A stretch of 64,000 nucleotides of DNA from Hydrogenophaga sp. (GTDB lineage: Bacteria > Pseudomonadota > Gammaproteobacteria > Burkholderiales > Burkholderiaceae_C): positions 496,001 through 560,000 of the forward strand of contig NZ_JADMJO010000003.1 in assembly GCF_018780385.1 (NCBI RefSeq). Direction: 5' to 3'. The stretch's first letter is position 1; each line of letters starts with the position of its first letter. Shown here piece after piece: positions 40,539 to 50,184 of the stretch. Both the position numbers and the translations under genes were made by a program. Under the pieces are notes generated by a model that saw only the letters and a program-made list of their open reading frames with translations, was not told the origin of the DNA and searched no databases.

Positions 40539-41307
40539 GTTCCTGCCCGGCACCGTCGCACTCGTGGGCGCGGGCCCGGGAGACCCGGAGTTGCTCACGC
40601 TCAAAGCCGTCAAGGCGATCAGCGCGGCCACCGTGCTGCTGGTCGACGATCTGGTGAGCGATGCGGTGCTGGCCCACGCTCGCCCCAGTGCGCGCATCGT
40701 GCACGTGGGCAAGCGCGGTGGCTGCAAGAGCACGCCACAGGCCTTCATCGAAAAGCTCATGGTCATGGCCGCGAGCGAGGGCGAGGTGGTGGTGCGTCTC
40801 AAAGGGGGCGACCCGTTCATCTTCGGGCGCGGTGGTGAAGAGGTGGAGCACCTGCGCGCTGCCGGCATCGAGGTGCAGGTCATCAACGGCATCACGGCGG
40901 GCCTGGCCGGTCTCACCTCATTGGGTGTGCCGCTCACCCACCGCGAGCATGCCCACGGCGTGGTGTTCGTCACCGGCCATGCCAAGCCCGGCGACAAAGG
41001 CACCGACTGGCCTGCCCTGGCCGCCACCGCGCGCGACGCCAAGCTCACGCTGGTGATCTACATGGGTGTGAGCGGCTCGGAGCAGATCCAGACCGAGCTG
41101 CTCACCGGTCTGCCGGCCCACACGCCGGTGGCCGTGATCCAGCACGCCAGCCTGCCCCAGCAACGGCACGCCGTCACCACGCTGGGGCAATTGCGCGCCA
41201 CCATCGAGCGCGAGGGACTGGGCAGCCCGGCCGTGATCGTGGTGGGCGATGTGGTCAGCGGAATCGCCGCACTCGACATGCCCCATCAGGTCGTTCGCAC
41301 CGCCTGA
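40507..41307 (+). CDS. cobA: Uroporphyrinogen-III C-methyltransferase (siroheme synthesis)
   Basis: VALVGAGPGDPELLTLKA, VVRLKGGDPFIFGRGGEE, PVAVIQHASLPQQR motifs. Confidence 0.95.
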   Translation: MIPQPMHTPSEFLPGTVALVGAGPGDPELLTLKAVKAISAATVLLVDDLVSDAVLAHARPSARIVHVGKRGGCKSTPQAFIEKLMVMAASEGEVVVRLKGGDPFIFGRGGEEVEHLRAAGIEVQVINGITAGLAGLTSLGVPLTHREHAHGVVFVTGHAKPGDKGTDWPALAATARDAKLTLVIYMGVSGSEQIQTELLTGLPAHTPVAVIQHASLPQQRHAVTTLGQLRATIEREGLGSPAVIVVGDVVSGIAALDMPHQVVRTA

Positions 41308-41418
41308 TTCCGCGCTCTCGCGCACCGCGCTGCGGGGCAGGCTGAGCGAGCCACGTTGGTGCGCACGACGTCGGCAGCCCACGAACTGCGGTGGCCCGGC
41401 GATTGCTTGGTGTCCTGC

Positions 41419-42105
41419 ATGACATCACTCACCGCTCACTCCACCGCCCTCCATCGCAATGACACACCGGCCCACATCGCGGGTCTCTCGCTGGTCAACC
41501 TCGCGGCGCGTCAGCGCATGCTGTCGCAACGCATGATCCTGCAGACCGTGCTGGCCGCTCACGGTGACACCGGGCGGCTAGCGGCCGCGCAACGCAGCTT
41601 GCAGATGTTCACCGAAAGCCAGCAGCACCTGCTGACCACCGCCGCGCACCTGGAGCCCGCCAGCGCCCGCAAGATCACCGACACCTACCAGGGCACGCGC
41701 GGCGTCGGCACCGTGGTGCAGGCATTCATGCAGCTCGTGCGCAGCGCACTCGATCAGATCGAAGCCGCCAGTCCGCGCGCGAGTGCGTCAGCTGCCGAGC
41801 TGGTTGGCCACACCGACCGAATCCTCGAAGCCCTCAACACTGCCACCACCGCCTTCGACGATGTCGCCAGGCTGCGCTCCGACGCCATGATGAAAGAGCT
41901 GGCAGGCATCGTCGACGACATCCAGAGCGTGGCCAAGGAAGCCAAGGTGGTGAGCTTCAACGCGCAAGTGATGGCCGCGCGGGCCGGACAGCACGGCCGT
42001 GAATTCGCGGTGGTCGCCAATGTCCTGTCGGACATCACCGGCGAAATCGACAGGCTCACCAGAAAGGCCGCGGTGCTCGCGGAGCGAAGCAGAAGCAACG
42101 GCTGA
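41419..42105 (+). CDS. Soluble PilJ-domain protein with MCP-like signalling segment
   Basis: LVNLAARQRMLSQRMI motif; C-terminal AKEAKVVSFNAQVMAARAGQHGREFAVVANVLSDITGEIDRLTRKA resembles an MCP hairpin tip; no signal peptide or TM visible. Confidence 0.75.
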   Translation: MTSLTAHSTALHRNDTPAHIAGLSLVNLAARQRMLSQRMILQTVLAAHGDTGRLAAAQRSLQMFTESQQHLLTTAAHLEPASARKITDTYQGTRGVGTVVQAFMQLVRSALDQIEAASPRASASAAELVGHTDRILEALNTATTAFDDVARLRSDAMMKELAGIVDDIQSVAKEAKVVSFNAQVMAARAGQHGREFAVVANVLSDITGEIDRLTRKAAVLAERSRSNG

Positions 42106-42131
42106 ACGGCGCTGCGCCTACACTGCGCGCC

Positions 42132-43343
42132 ATGCAAAACTTCGACGCCATCGTCATCGGCGCTGGCGCCGCCGGCCTCTTCTGCGCTGGCATCGCCGGC
42201 CAACGCGGCCTGCGTGTGCTGCTGCTCGACCACAGCGACAAGGTGGCCGAGAAGATCCGCATCTCGGGAGGCAGCCGCGCCAACTTCACCAACCGCGATC
42301 TCGACCCCCACGCACCGCACAAGCACTTCATCAGCGGCAACCCCAACTTCTGCCGCTCCGCGCTCTCGCGCTACACGCCGACGGATTTCATCGAGCTCCT
42401 GCAGCGCCATGGCATTGCCTTTCACGAAAAGCACAAGGGCCAGCTGTTCTGCGATCGCTCGGCGGAAGACCTGATCCAGATGCTGCTGCGCGAGTGCGAT
42501 GCCGGCGGCGTGCAGCGCTGGCAGCCGTGCGGCGTGAAGGCCATCCGGGTGGATGGCGACGGGGTGTACGAACTCGACACCGACCGCGGCCCGGTGCGCA
42601 GCCCTGCGGTGGTGGTCGCCACCGGGGGCCTGTCCATCCCCAAGATCGGTGCCACCGACTTCGGCTACCGCGTGGCCAGGCAGTTCGGCCTGCGCATGGT
42701 CGAGCCCCGCCCGGGCCTCGTGCCCATGACCTTCGACGGCGAGGGCTGGGCGCCCTATGCCGGGCTGTCCGGGCTGGCGCTGCCGGTGCGCATCGAAACC
42801 GGCGACAAGAAGGCTCGCATGGCGTTCAACGAAGACCTGCTCTTCACCCACCGCGGCCTATCCGGCCCGGCCGTCCTGCAGATCTCCAGCTACTGGCACG
42901 ACAACACCCCGATCCGCCTCAACCTGGCGCCCGAGGTCGATCTGCCGGCCGCGCTCGCACGCGCCAAGGCCACCTCGCGCAAGCTGATCACCAACGAGCT
43001 CGCCAGCCTGGTGCCCAGCCGCCTGGCCGACGCCTGGGTGCAGCAGGACGCCGACTGGCAACGCCCCGTGGCCGAGGCGTCCGACAAGGCGCTGGCCCGG
43101 CTGGCCGAGCGCCTGTCGCGCTGGGACATCACCCCCACCGGCACCGAGGGCTACAAGAAGGCCGAGGTGACACTGGGGGGCGTGGACACGCGCGAGCTGT
43201 CGTCACAAAGCCTGGAATCGAAGCAGCCGGGGCTGTATTTCATTGGCGAAGTGGTGGACGTGACCGGTTGGCTGGGCGGCTACAACTTCCAGTGGGCCTG
43301 GGCCAGCGCGCACGCGTGTGCGCTGGCTCTGCCAAGCCCCTAG
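42132..43343 (+). CDS. NAD(P)/FAD-dependent oxidoreductase, HI0933/YhiN family
   Basis: AIVIGAGAAGLFCAGIAGQRG FAD motif; ISGGSRANFTNRD; GEVVDVTGWLGGYNFQWAWASA. Confidence 0.92.
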   Translation: MQNFDAIVIGAGAAGLFCAGIAGQRGLRVLLLDHSDKVAEKIRISGGSRANFTNRDLDPHAPHKHFISGNPNFCRSALSRYTPTDFIELLQRHGIAFHEKHKGQLFCDRSAEDLIQMLLRECDAGGVQRWQPCGVKAIRVDGDGVYELDTDRGPVRSPAVVVATGGLSIPKIGATDFGYRVARQFGLRMVEPRPGLVPMTFDGEGWAPYAGLSGLALPVRIETGDKKARMAFNEDLLFTHRGLSGPAVLQISSYWHDNTPIRLNLAPEVDLPAALARAKATSRKLITNELASLVPSRLADAWVQQDADWQRPVAEASDKALARLAERLSRWDITPTGTEGYKKAEVTLGGVDTRELSSQSLESKQPGLYFIGEVVDVTGWLGGYNFQWAWASAHACALALPSP

Positions 43344-44071
43344 CCACCCACGAGGTCGCGCCAGCGTGCAGTGCCCAGCCAGTCGCGCAGTGCCAGGGCA
43401 CCCGGCGGCGTGATGGTGAGGGCGCGTGTACCCTGGCCGCGCAAAAGCCAACCCTGCTCCAGGCAGTGGTGGCAGATCAGCGCTCCCAGCCGGCCGGCCA
43501 GGTGCATGCGCCGCTCGCTCCAGTCCAGACACGGGCGGCAGTGAGGACGCCCGCTCGCGCGACCCGCCACCGCTGCATCGGCATCCAGCCCCAGGCCCCG
43601 CAAAACATCCGCGACGCGGTCGGTCACATGGCCCGCGCCGGCTTCGTCGTCAAACACCACAGCCCCCGACACCACCAGATGATCCGCAATGGCCACACCG
43701 AGGCGACCAGCCAGGTGGTCGTAACAGGTGCGGGCGGCGCGCAGCGCGGCATCGCGCGGGCCCACGACCACACGCCGCGGCGCCAGCGGCGCCTGGGGTG
43801 ACACCGCCAGCTGCATCAAGCCTTCGAGCACGCGCGCCACCTCGGGCGAGGCCAGGCGGTGGTATCGGTGGCGCCCTTGGCGCTCCACGCGCAGCAGCGC
43901 GGCTTCCACCAGCAGGCCCAGGTGGCGGCTGGCGGTGGCGGGCGTGACGCGGGCCGCATCGGCGAGTTCGCGTGCGGTCAGCGCGCGCCCGTCCATCAAA
44001 GCCAGCAGCATGGCCGTGCGGGCGGGCTCACCGACAAGCGCGGCCACGTGTGCGATGCGGTTGGTGTTCAT
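43340..44071 (-). CDS. ArsR-family winged-helix transcriptional regulator with Cys-rich C-terminus
   Basis: [44 protein letters not shown] wHTH; C-terminal CRPC and CHHC pairs; start at [16 protein letters not shown]. Confidence 0.85.
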   Translation of the reverse strand: MNTNRIAHVAALVGEPARTAMLLALMDGRALTARELADAARVTPATASRHLGLLVEAALLRVERQGRHRYHRLASPEVARVLEGLMQLAVSPQAPLAPRRVVVGPRDAALRAARTCYDHLAGRLGVAIADHLVVSGAVVFDDEAGAGHVTDRVADVLRGLGLDADAAVAGRASGRPHCRPCLDWSERRMHLAGRLGALICHHCLEQGWLLRGQGTRALTITPPGALALRDWLGTARWRDLVGG

Positions 44072-44100
44072 GCGGCGAGTGTGCGGCAAACGCCCTTCAA

Positions 44101-44126
44101 CATGCTTCGCTCCACAGCGAAGCATG
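44101..44126. promoter_or_regulatory. Candidate operator: perfect 11-bp inverted repeat with 4-bp spacer
   Basis: CATGCTTCGCT-CCAC-AGCGAAGCATG between divergent arsR-type and NIPSNAP genes. Confidence 0.7.
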
Positions 44127-44178
44127 CATGAGCACAAGCGCGGCAGCATGGCGGCTTCCAACCCATCAAAGACCTCGC

Positions 44179-44511
44179 ATGACCATCACCTGCTTCATCC
44201 GCTACCAGCTCGATCCCTTCCAGGTCGAGGCCTTCCGCACCTACGCCGAAAACTGGGGCCGCATCATCCCGCGTTGTGGCGGGCACCTGGTGGGCTACTT
44301 CCTGCCCAGCGAAGGCACCAACGACGAAGCCTGGGGACTGATCGGCTTCGACAGCCTGGCCGCCTACGAGGCCTACCGCGCACGCCTGCGCGCCGACGAC
44401 GAGGGACGGGCGAACTTCGAGATGGCGCGCCAGCGGCGCTTCATCCTGCGCGAGGAACGCACCTTCACCGAGCTGGTGGCGGGCACATATGACCGCAAGG
44501 CGGCGTCATGA
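44179..44511 (+). CDS. NIPSNAP family protein
   Basis: [43 protein letters not shown]. Confidence 0.85.
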   Translation: MTITCFIRYQLDPFQVEAFRTYAENWGRIIPRCGGHLVGYFLPSEGTNDEAWGLIGFDSLAAYEAYRARLRADDEGRANFEMARQRRFILREERTFTELVAGTYDRKAAS

Positions 44512-44888
44512 TCGCCGTGATCTTCGAAGTCATCCCCAGCGAAGCCGGCAGACAGGCCTACCTGGACATGGCCGCCGCGCTGCGCGCCGAACTGGAGGGG
44601 ATAGACGGTTTCGTCTCCGTGGAGCGCTTCGAGAGCCTGAGTCAGCCCGGAAAGCTGCTTTCGTTGTCGTTCTGGCGGGACGAGGCCGCCGTCGCGCTCT
44701 GGCGCACCCTCCCATCCCATCGCCAGGCCCAGGCAGCCGGCCGTGCCGGCGTGTTCTCGGATTACCGATTGCGCGTGGCCCTGGTGCAACGCGACTACGG
44801 CCTGAACGCGCGAGAACAGGCACCAACCGATGCCCGGGCCTTTCACACCAGGACCGCTGGCTTGCCCGAGGTACCGAAGTGGCTATAA
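44508..44888 (+). CDS. Antibiotic biosynthesis monooxygenase (ABM)-like protein
   Basis: [83 protein letters not shown]. Confidence 0.85.
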   Translation: MIAVIFEVIPSEAGRQAYLDMAAALRAELEGIDGFVSVERFESLSQPGKLLSLSFWRDEAAVALWRTLPSHRQAQAAGRAGVFSDYRLRVALVQRDYGLNAREQAPTDARAFHTRTAGLPEVPKWL

Positions 44889-44889
44889 T
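44862..44889 (+). promoter_or_regulatory. Sigma70-type promoter for rpsU
   Basis: TTGCCC-N16-TATAAT at the end of the ABM gene. Confidence 0.6.
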
Positions 44890-45015
44890 CCAAGGCTTTG
44901 CTGGCAAATACCCGTCTGCCAATACTAGTTAACGACGGGACATTTTGCGGAAACGACGCTTGGGCCCGATCTTCCCGAACATCCTCTTTCCGCGCATTCT
45001 GGACATCTCTCGCCC

Positions 45016-45228
45016 ATGACGACCATCCGTGTAAAAGACAACGAACCCTTTGACGTCGCCCTGCGCCGTTTCAAGCGCACCATCGAAAAGCTCGGTTTGC
45101 TGACCGACCTGCGCGCCCGTGAGTTCTACGAAAAGCCCACCGCCGAGCGCAAGCGCAAGAAGGCTGCCGCCGTCAAGCGCCACTACAAGCGTGTGCGCTC
45201 GATGCAGTTGCCCAAGAAGCTGTACTGA
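45016..45228 (+). CDS. rpsU: 30S ribosomal protein S21
   Basis: 70 aa, [54 protein letters not shown]. Confidence 0.97.
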   Translation: MTTIRVKDNEPFDVALRRFKRTIEKLGLLTDLRAREFYEKPTAERKRKKAAAVKRHYKRVRSMQLPKKLY

Positions 45229-45259
45229 GCCTGTGCCGCCGGGTTCGCCCGGTTGCCCA

Positions 45260-45296
45260 AAAGCCCGCTGGAAGACGTTCAGGCGGGCTTTTTTGT
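45260..45296 (+). terminator. Rho-independent terminator after rpsU
   Basis: AAAGCCCGCTGGAAGACGTTCAGGCGGGCTTTTTTG. Confidence 0.85.
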
Positions 45297-45344
45297 TGTC
45301 TGAATTTGCCTGAACCCCCGTTTCACCGCCCACAGGAGCCCCCC

Positions 45345-45791
45345 ATGAGCCTCAAGGACCAGATCATCGAAGACATGAAAAATGCCATGCGCGCCAAGGA
45401 CAGCGAGCGCCTGGGCACCATCCGCCTGCTGACCGCAGCCATGAAGCAGAAGGAAGTGGATGACCGCGTGGAGCTCGACGACACCATGGTGGTGGCCATC
45501 GTCGACAAGCTGATCAAGCAGCGCAAGGACAGCATCGAGGCCTTCACCAAGGCCGATCGGATGGACCTGGCCGACAAGGAAAGCGCTGAATTGAAGGTGT
45601 TGCAAGCCTACCTGCCCGCACGCCTGTCGGCCGATGAAGTGACCGCCGAAGTCAAAGCCATCGTGGCCGAGCTGGGCGCCACAGGCCCTGGTGACATGGG
45701 CAAGGTCATGGGCGCGGTGAAAACACGCCTGGCCGGCAAGGCGGACATGGGCATGGTGTCGGCTGCCGTGAAGGCTGTGCTTGCGGGCTGA
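45345..45791 (+). CDS. GatB/YqeY domain protein
   Basis: MSLKDQIIEDMKNAMRAKDSERLGTIRLLTAAMKQKEVDDR; C-terminal DMGKVMGAVKTRLAGKADMGMVSAAVKAVL. Confidence 0.93.
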   Translation: MSLKDQIIEDMKNAMRAKDSERLGTIRLLTAAMKQKEVDDRVELDDTMVVAIVDKLIKQRKDSIEAFTKADRMDLADKESAELKVLQAYLPARLSADEVTAEVKAIVAELGATGPGDMGKVMGAVKTRLAGKADMGMVSAAVKAVLAG

Positions 45792-45860
45792 TTGAATTGT
45801 TGCAAGATGAATGCTTTGAAGCAGACAGTTCGCAACAACATGCAATCAGGGGGAAACAAA

Positions 45861-46490
45861 ATGCCAGCATTGAACGGGCAAGCCAAGGTACGCGTGCTGC
45901 TCATGCTGGGCCTTATGACCGTATGGTCAACGCCCACATGGGCTCAGGTTTACTCGTGCACCACATCCAACGGCACCCGATACCAGTCGAGGAATCCTTG
46001 TCCGAAGGGATCCAAACCCCCTCCCTTTACCTACCACGGACCCAAGACGGCACGACCACATTACGGAAGCCCTGCTGCACCCTCAGTGCCTCGGGCTGGA
46101 GAAGAGCTGGCGTACATGGGGTCCCGTTGTGCGTCAATGCAGGAAGCAGTACGCACAGCCCCGGCTCGGGGCATCGATGCCTTGACCATCCGGGAACTGC
46201 GACGGAACTTTGAATTGGAATGCCAGGACGAGCGGCGACGGGCGCAGCAACAGCTGTCGCGCGAAAAGCGCGACAGCCGCCAACTGGCTGACGAGAGGCT
46301 CAAGACCGAGAAGCAGCATGAAGTTGAAGTGGTTGAGGCCGGTCAAAAGCTGCTCGAACAGTGCGCGGAAATGCGCCGATCCCTCCAGCAACGCAAGCAA
46401 CGGCCCTCCTTGAGCGAAGGTGAGACTCGGGACCTTGCGCTGTTTCAGGATCGCTACCAACAACGTTGCGTTCAGACCGCGGCGCGCTGA
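45861..46490 (+). CDS. Secreted DUF4124-like hypothetical protein, coiled-coil C-terminus
   Basis: Signal peptide then QVYSCTTSNGTRYQSRNPCPKGSKP; charged helical C-terminus; start chosen after a GGGGG RBS-like run. Confidence 0.6.
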   Translation: MPALNGQAKVRVLLMLGLMTVWSTPTWAQVYSCTTSNGTRYQSRNPCPKGSKPPPFTYHGPKTARPHYGSPAAPSVPRAGEELAYMGSRCASMQEAVRTAPARGIDALTIRELRRNFELECQDERRRAQQQLSREKRDSRQLADERLKTEKQHEVEVVEAGQKLLEQCAEMRRSLQQRKQRPSLSEGETRDLALFQDRYQQRCVQTAAR

Positions 46491-46491
46491 T

Positions 46492-47385
46492 TCAAAGGAT
46501 CAGTGCGGTGCCCAGCACCGCCAAAACCGCGCCCAGCCAGGCTCCTGCCGCCGGCCGGCGCCGATAAACCAGCCACAGCAGCGGCAGGATCAGGATCGGC
46601 GAGACCGAGGACAGCACGGCCACGAGACCGGCCTGACCGAGCCGCATGGCGGCGAGGATCAGCGTCATGCCCAGGGCCATGGCCACGGCGGCGCTCAGGA
46701 AGGTCAGCCCGGCGTCTTTCCACTGCAAGGGCGCCTTGGCGCGTGCGCCCGGCCATCCGCTGGCCAGCAGCACGGTGTGGGCCAGCAGAGCCATGCTCAT
46801 GCGCGCCGCGCTGGCCGCCACCGCATCCACGCCAGTGGTCATGAGGGGTTTGAGCATGAGCGTGGCCACCGACTGGCACAGCGCGGCCGCCAACCCCAGA
46901 CCCACACCGATGATCAACGGGCCATGTGTCTGTTCCCAGCCATGAAACTCGTCTCTGCGCCGTCCCAACACGATGGCCAGCATCACGCCACCGACCAGCA
47001 ACCCGCTACCAAGCAGCGCCCAGCCCCAGAGCACCTCGCCCAGAAAGGCCCAGGCGAGCACCGCCGAGAACAGCGCGTGGCACGCAAACAGCACACCCGA
47101 GCGACGGGGCCCCAGGCGGTTCATGCAGGCGAAGAGCGCGGTGTCGCCGATGAAAATGCCGATCACGCCCGAGAGCGCCAGCAGGCCGATGGCAGAGGCA
47201 TCCAGGCTGCGCCAGCCACCACCCGCCAAGGCCAGCGCCCACAGCAGCAGGCTGGCGAACAACATGCGCCAGCGGCTGAAAGCAAAAGCACCCAGGCGTT
47301 GGGCAGGACCTGCAGAAAAAAGACTGGAGACCGCCCAGCAGGCTGCGGCGAGCAGCGCAAGCGCTTCCGGGCGGAAATTCATCAA
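46492..47385 (-). CDS. EamA/DMT-family transporter
   Basis: 297 aa, 10 hydrophobic segments, EamA repeats. Confidence 0.85.
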   Translation of the reverse strand: MMNFRPEALALLAAACWAVSSLFSAGPAQRLGAFAFSRWRMLFASLLLWALALAGGGWRSLDASAIGLLALSGVIGIFIGDTALFACMNRLGPRRSGVLFACHALFSAVLAWAFLGEVLWGWALLGSGLLVGGVMLAIVLGRRRDEFHGWEQTHGPLIIGVGLGLAAALCQSVATLMLKPLMTTGVDAVAASAARMSMALLAHTVLLASGWPGARAKAPLQWKDAGLTFLSAAVAMALGMTLILAAMRLGQAGLVAVLSSVSPILILPLLWLVYRRRPAAGAWLGAVLAVLGTALIL

Positions 47386-48812
47386 CTGCCAGCGATTTTC
47401 ATCCTGTTGACGAGGATCGAGCCGACCGTCTTGGCGCCGAAGTTGTACGCATCCGCGCCCACGGCATCGATCCCCTGGAACATGTCCTTGAGGTTGCCGG
47501 CGATGGTGATCTCGTGCACCGGGTAGGCGATCTCGCCGTTTTCCACCCAGTAGCCCGAGGCGCCGCGCGAGTAGTCACCGGTCACGTAGTTCACGCCCTG
47601 GCCCATGAGCTCGGTGACCATCAGGCCGCGGCCAAGCTTCTTGAGCATGGCGCGCAGGTCGTCGCCGGGTTGGGTGAGGCGGCTGGTGAGTGTGAGGTTG
47701 TGCGAGCCGCCGGCGTTGCCGGTGGTGCGCATGCCCAGCTTGCGCGCCGAGTACGTGGACAGGAAATACCCCAGCACCTTGCCGGCAGAGACCACCTTGC
47801 GCTTGGCGGTGCGCACACCTTCGTCGTCAAACGGTGAGCTGCCCTTGCCGTTGCGCACGTGCGGGTCTTCCAGGATGTCGATGTGCCTGGCCAGCACGCG
47901 CTTGCCCAGGCTGTTGGGCAGGAAGGTGGTGTTGCGGTAGAGCGCACCGCCGCTGGTGGCCTGCACATAGGCGCCCAACAGGCCAGCAGCCATGGGCGAC
48001 TCGAACAGCACCGGGCATTCGGTGGTGGCGATCTTGCGGCCGTTCAGGCGCGCAAGCGTGCGTTCGGCGGCGTAGCGGCCCACGGCCTGGGGCGTGGCCA
48101 GGTCTTGCGGCGAGCGCTGCGAGCTGTACCAGTAATCGCGCTGCATGTTGGCACCCCGGCCGGCGATGGGCGCCACCGACAGGCTGTGGCGCGAACTGGC
48201 GTAACCACCGCTGAAGATGCCAGCACCCGAGCGTGCGCCTTCGCGCATGTGGGCGGTGAAGAAATGCGACTGCTGGGCCGACACGCCGGCGCCTTCGCTG
48301 TTGTTGATCTTTTTGCTGGTGGCAAAGGCCGCGGCTTCGCATTCCAGCGCGATACGCATGGCCTCTTCGGAGTTCAGCACCCAGGGGTGAAAGAGGTCGA
48401 GATCGAGGTAGCTGTCGGCCACGTCGGCGGCGTCGGGCAGGCCGGCCATGGGGTCATCGGCGGTGAAACGGGCAATGTCATAGGCTGCTTGCACCGTCTG
48501 GCGCACGGCGGCGGCAGAAAAATCGGAGGTGGACGCGTTGCCGCGCTTCTGGCCCAGGTACACGGTCACGCCGAGCGACTTGTCGCGGTTGCGCTCCACA
48601 TTCTCCAGCTCGCCCTTGCGCACCGACACGCTCAGGCCCGCGCCCTCGGACACCTCGGCCGCTGCATCGGCCGCGCCGAGCTGTTTCGCATGGGAAAGCG
48701 CCAGATCAACCAGCTCTTCAAACTGGCTGCGGGCGTACTGGAAACCGGGGAGCGGGGCGTTGGCCGAGACCGAAGGGGTGGGCTGGGCCGGGGTGTGGGG
48801 GGCATTTTTCAT
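47382..48812 (-). CDS. pmbA: Metalloprotease PmbA/TldE
   Basis: AAAEVSEGAGLSVSVRKGELENVERNRDKSLGVTVYLGQKRGNASTSDFS; C-terminal GASGYWVENGEIAYPVHEITIAGNLKDM. Confidence 0.95.
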   Translation of the reverse strand: MKNAPHTPAQPTPSVSANAPLPGFQYARSQFEELVDLALSHAKQLGAADAAAEVSEGAGLSVSVRKGELENVERNRDKSLGVTVYLGQKRGNASTSDFSAAAVRQTVQAAYDIARFTADDPMAGLPDAADVADSYLDLDLFHPWVLNSEEAMRIALECEAAAFATSKKINNSEGAGVSAQQSHFFTAHMREGARSGAGIFSGGYASSRHSLSVAPIAGRGANMQRDYWYSSQRSPQDLATPQAVGRYAAERTLARLNGRKIATTECPVLFESPMAAGLLGAYVQATSGGALYRNTTFLPNSLGKRVLARHIDILEDPHVRNGKGSSPFDDEGVRTAKRKVVSAGKVLGYFLSTYSARKLGMRTTGNAGGSHNLTLTSRLTQPGDDLRAMLKKLGRGLMVTELMGQGVNYVTGDYSRGASGYWVENGEIAYPVHEITIAGNLKDMFQGIDAVGADAYNFGAKTVGSILVNRMKIAGS

Positions 48813-48909
48813 ATCGACGGCTATGATACTGGCCGCCCTACCCGGGCGCTGCATCGCGCGCAGATGCCCATGCTGCCGAGCGTGCAGCCCTCCCCTTTCG
48901 AGTACCCAC

Positions 48910-49563
48910 ATGTCCCGCAAACCCACCAAAGGCTATTTCGTCCGTGGCCAGTTCGTTGCCCTCGGCAGCGAACTGGACCTGGAACTCAAGCGCGAGCTCA
49001 AAGGTTCGGACGACATGAGCAAGACCGACCTCAAGAAGTACAGCGACCGCCTGCAGGAGCTCGGCGAGAGCCTGCTCACGCTGCGCGCTGATCTGATGAA
49101 GCGGCTCGACCTGTCCGAAAAACTGGTGGATGCGGTCAACGACTGCAAGAAGATCACCAACTTCGAAGGCCGCCGCCGCCAGATGCAGTACATCGGCAAG
49201 CTCATGCGCGGCGTCAACGAGGCGACGCTGGCCGAGGTGGAAGCCGCGCTCGACGAACAGAACAAGGGCTCTGCCAAAGGCACGCTGTCCTTGCATCTGG
49301 CCGAGCAGTGGCGCGACCAGTTGATCGCCAACGATGACGCCCTCACGCGCTGGCTGGAGCAGGTGCCGGACACCGACGTGCAGCAGTTGCGCGCCCTGAT
49401 CCGCCAGGCCCGCAAGGACGCACAGGCCAACGAGGCCCAGGAACGACCGGGCGAGGCCGTGCGCCACGGCAAGGCTTACCGCGAGATCTTCCAATTGGTC
49501 AAGACCGCGCTGAATCAGGGCTCGGACGAACCCGACGCGCCCGTTGAGGAAGATCCCGCATGA
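48910..49563 (+). CDS. yjgA: YjgA/DarP family ribosome-associated protein
   Basis: SRKPTKGYFVRGQFVALGSELDLELKRELKG...FEGRRRQMQYIGKLMR. Confidence 0.9.
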   Translation: MSRKPTKGYFVRGQFVALGSELDLELKRELKGSDDMSKTDLKKYSDRLQELGESLLTLRADLMKRLDLSEKLVDAVNDCKKITNFEGRRRQMQYIGKLMRGVNEATLAEVEAALDEQNKGSAKGTLSLHLAEQWRDQLIANDDALTRWLEQVPDTDVQQLRALIRQARKDAQANEAQERPGEAVRHGKAYREIFQLVKTALNQGSDEPDAPVEEDPA

Positions 49564-50165
49564 ACGAAAAAACCCGTTTGCCTGAAGACCCGGTGCGCAT
49601 CGGCATCGTGTCCATCAGCGACCGCGCCAGCACCGGCGTGTACGAAGACAAGGGCCTGCCCGCGCTGCAGGAGTGGCTCACGCGGGCGCTCAAGAATCCC
49701 ATCACCTTCGAGCCCCGCCTGATCCCGGACGAAGTGGAGCGCATCAGTGCCACGCTGATCGAACTGGTGGACGCGGGCTGCTCGCTGGTGCTCACCACCG
49801 GCGGCACCGGCCCCGCGCTGCGTGACGTGACGCCCGAGGCCACGCTGGCCGTGGCGCACAAGACCATGCCAGGCTTTGGCGAGCAGATGCGCCAGATCAG
49901 CCTGACGTTTGTGCCCACCGCCATCCTCTCGCGCCAGGTGGCCGTGATCCGCGATCAGAGCCTCATCATCAATTTGCCGGGCCAGCCCAAGGCGATTGCC
50001 GAAACGCTCGAAGGCCTGAAGAATGCCGACGGCACGCAGAAGGTCAACGGCATCTTTGCCGCCGTGCCCTACTGCATCGACCTCATCGGCGGGCCCTACC
50101 TGGAAACGAACGACGAGGTCTGCAAGGCCTTCCGCCCCAAATCCGCCGTGCGCCCCGCGCGCTGA
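49560..50165 (+). CDS. mog: Molybdopterin adenylyltransferase Mog
   Basis: IGIVSISDRASTGVYEDKGLPALQEWL; LTTGGTGPALRDVTPEAT; NLPGQPKAIAETL. Confidence 0.92.
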   Translation: MNEKTRLPEDPVRIGIVSISDRASTGVYEDKGLPALQEWLTRALKNPITFEPRLIPDEVERISATLIELVDAGCSLVLTTGGTGPALRDVTPEATLAVAHKTMPGFGEQMRQISLTFVPTAILSRQVAVIRDQSLIINLPGQPKAIAETLEGLKNADGTQKVNGIFAAVPYCIDLIGGPYLETNDEVCKAFRPKSAVRPAR

Positions 50166-50184
50166 CATCTCCAAGAGACACCCC

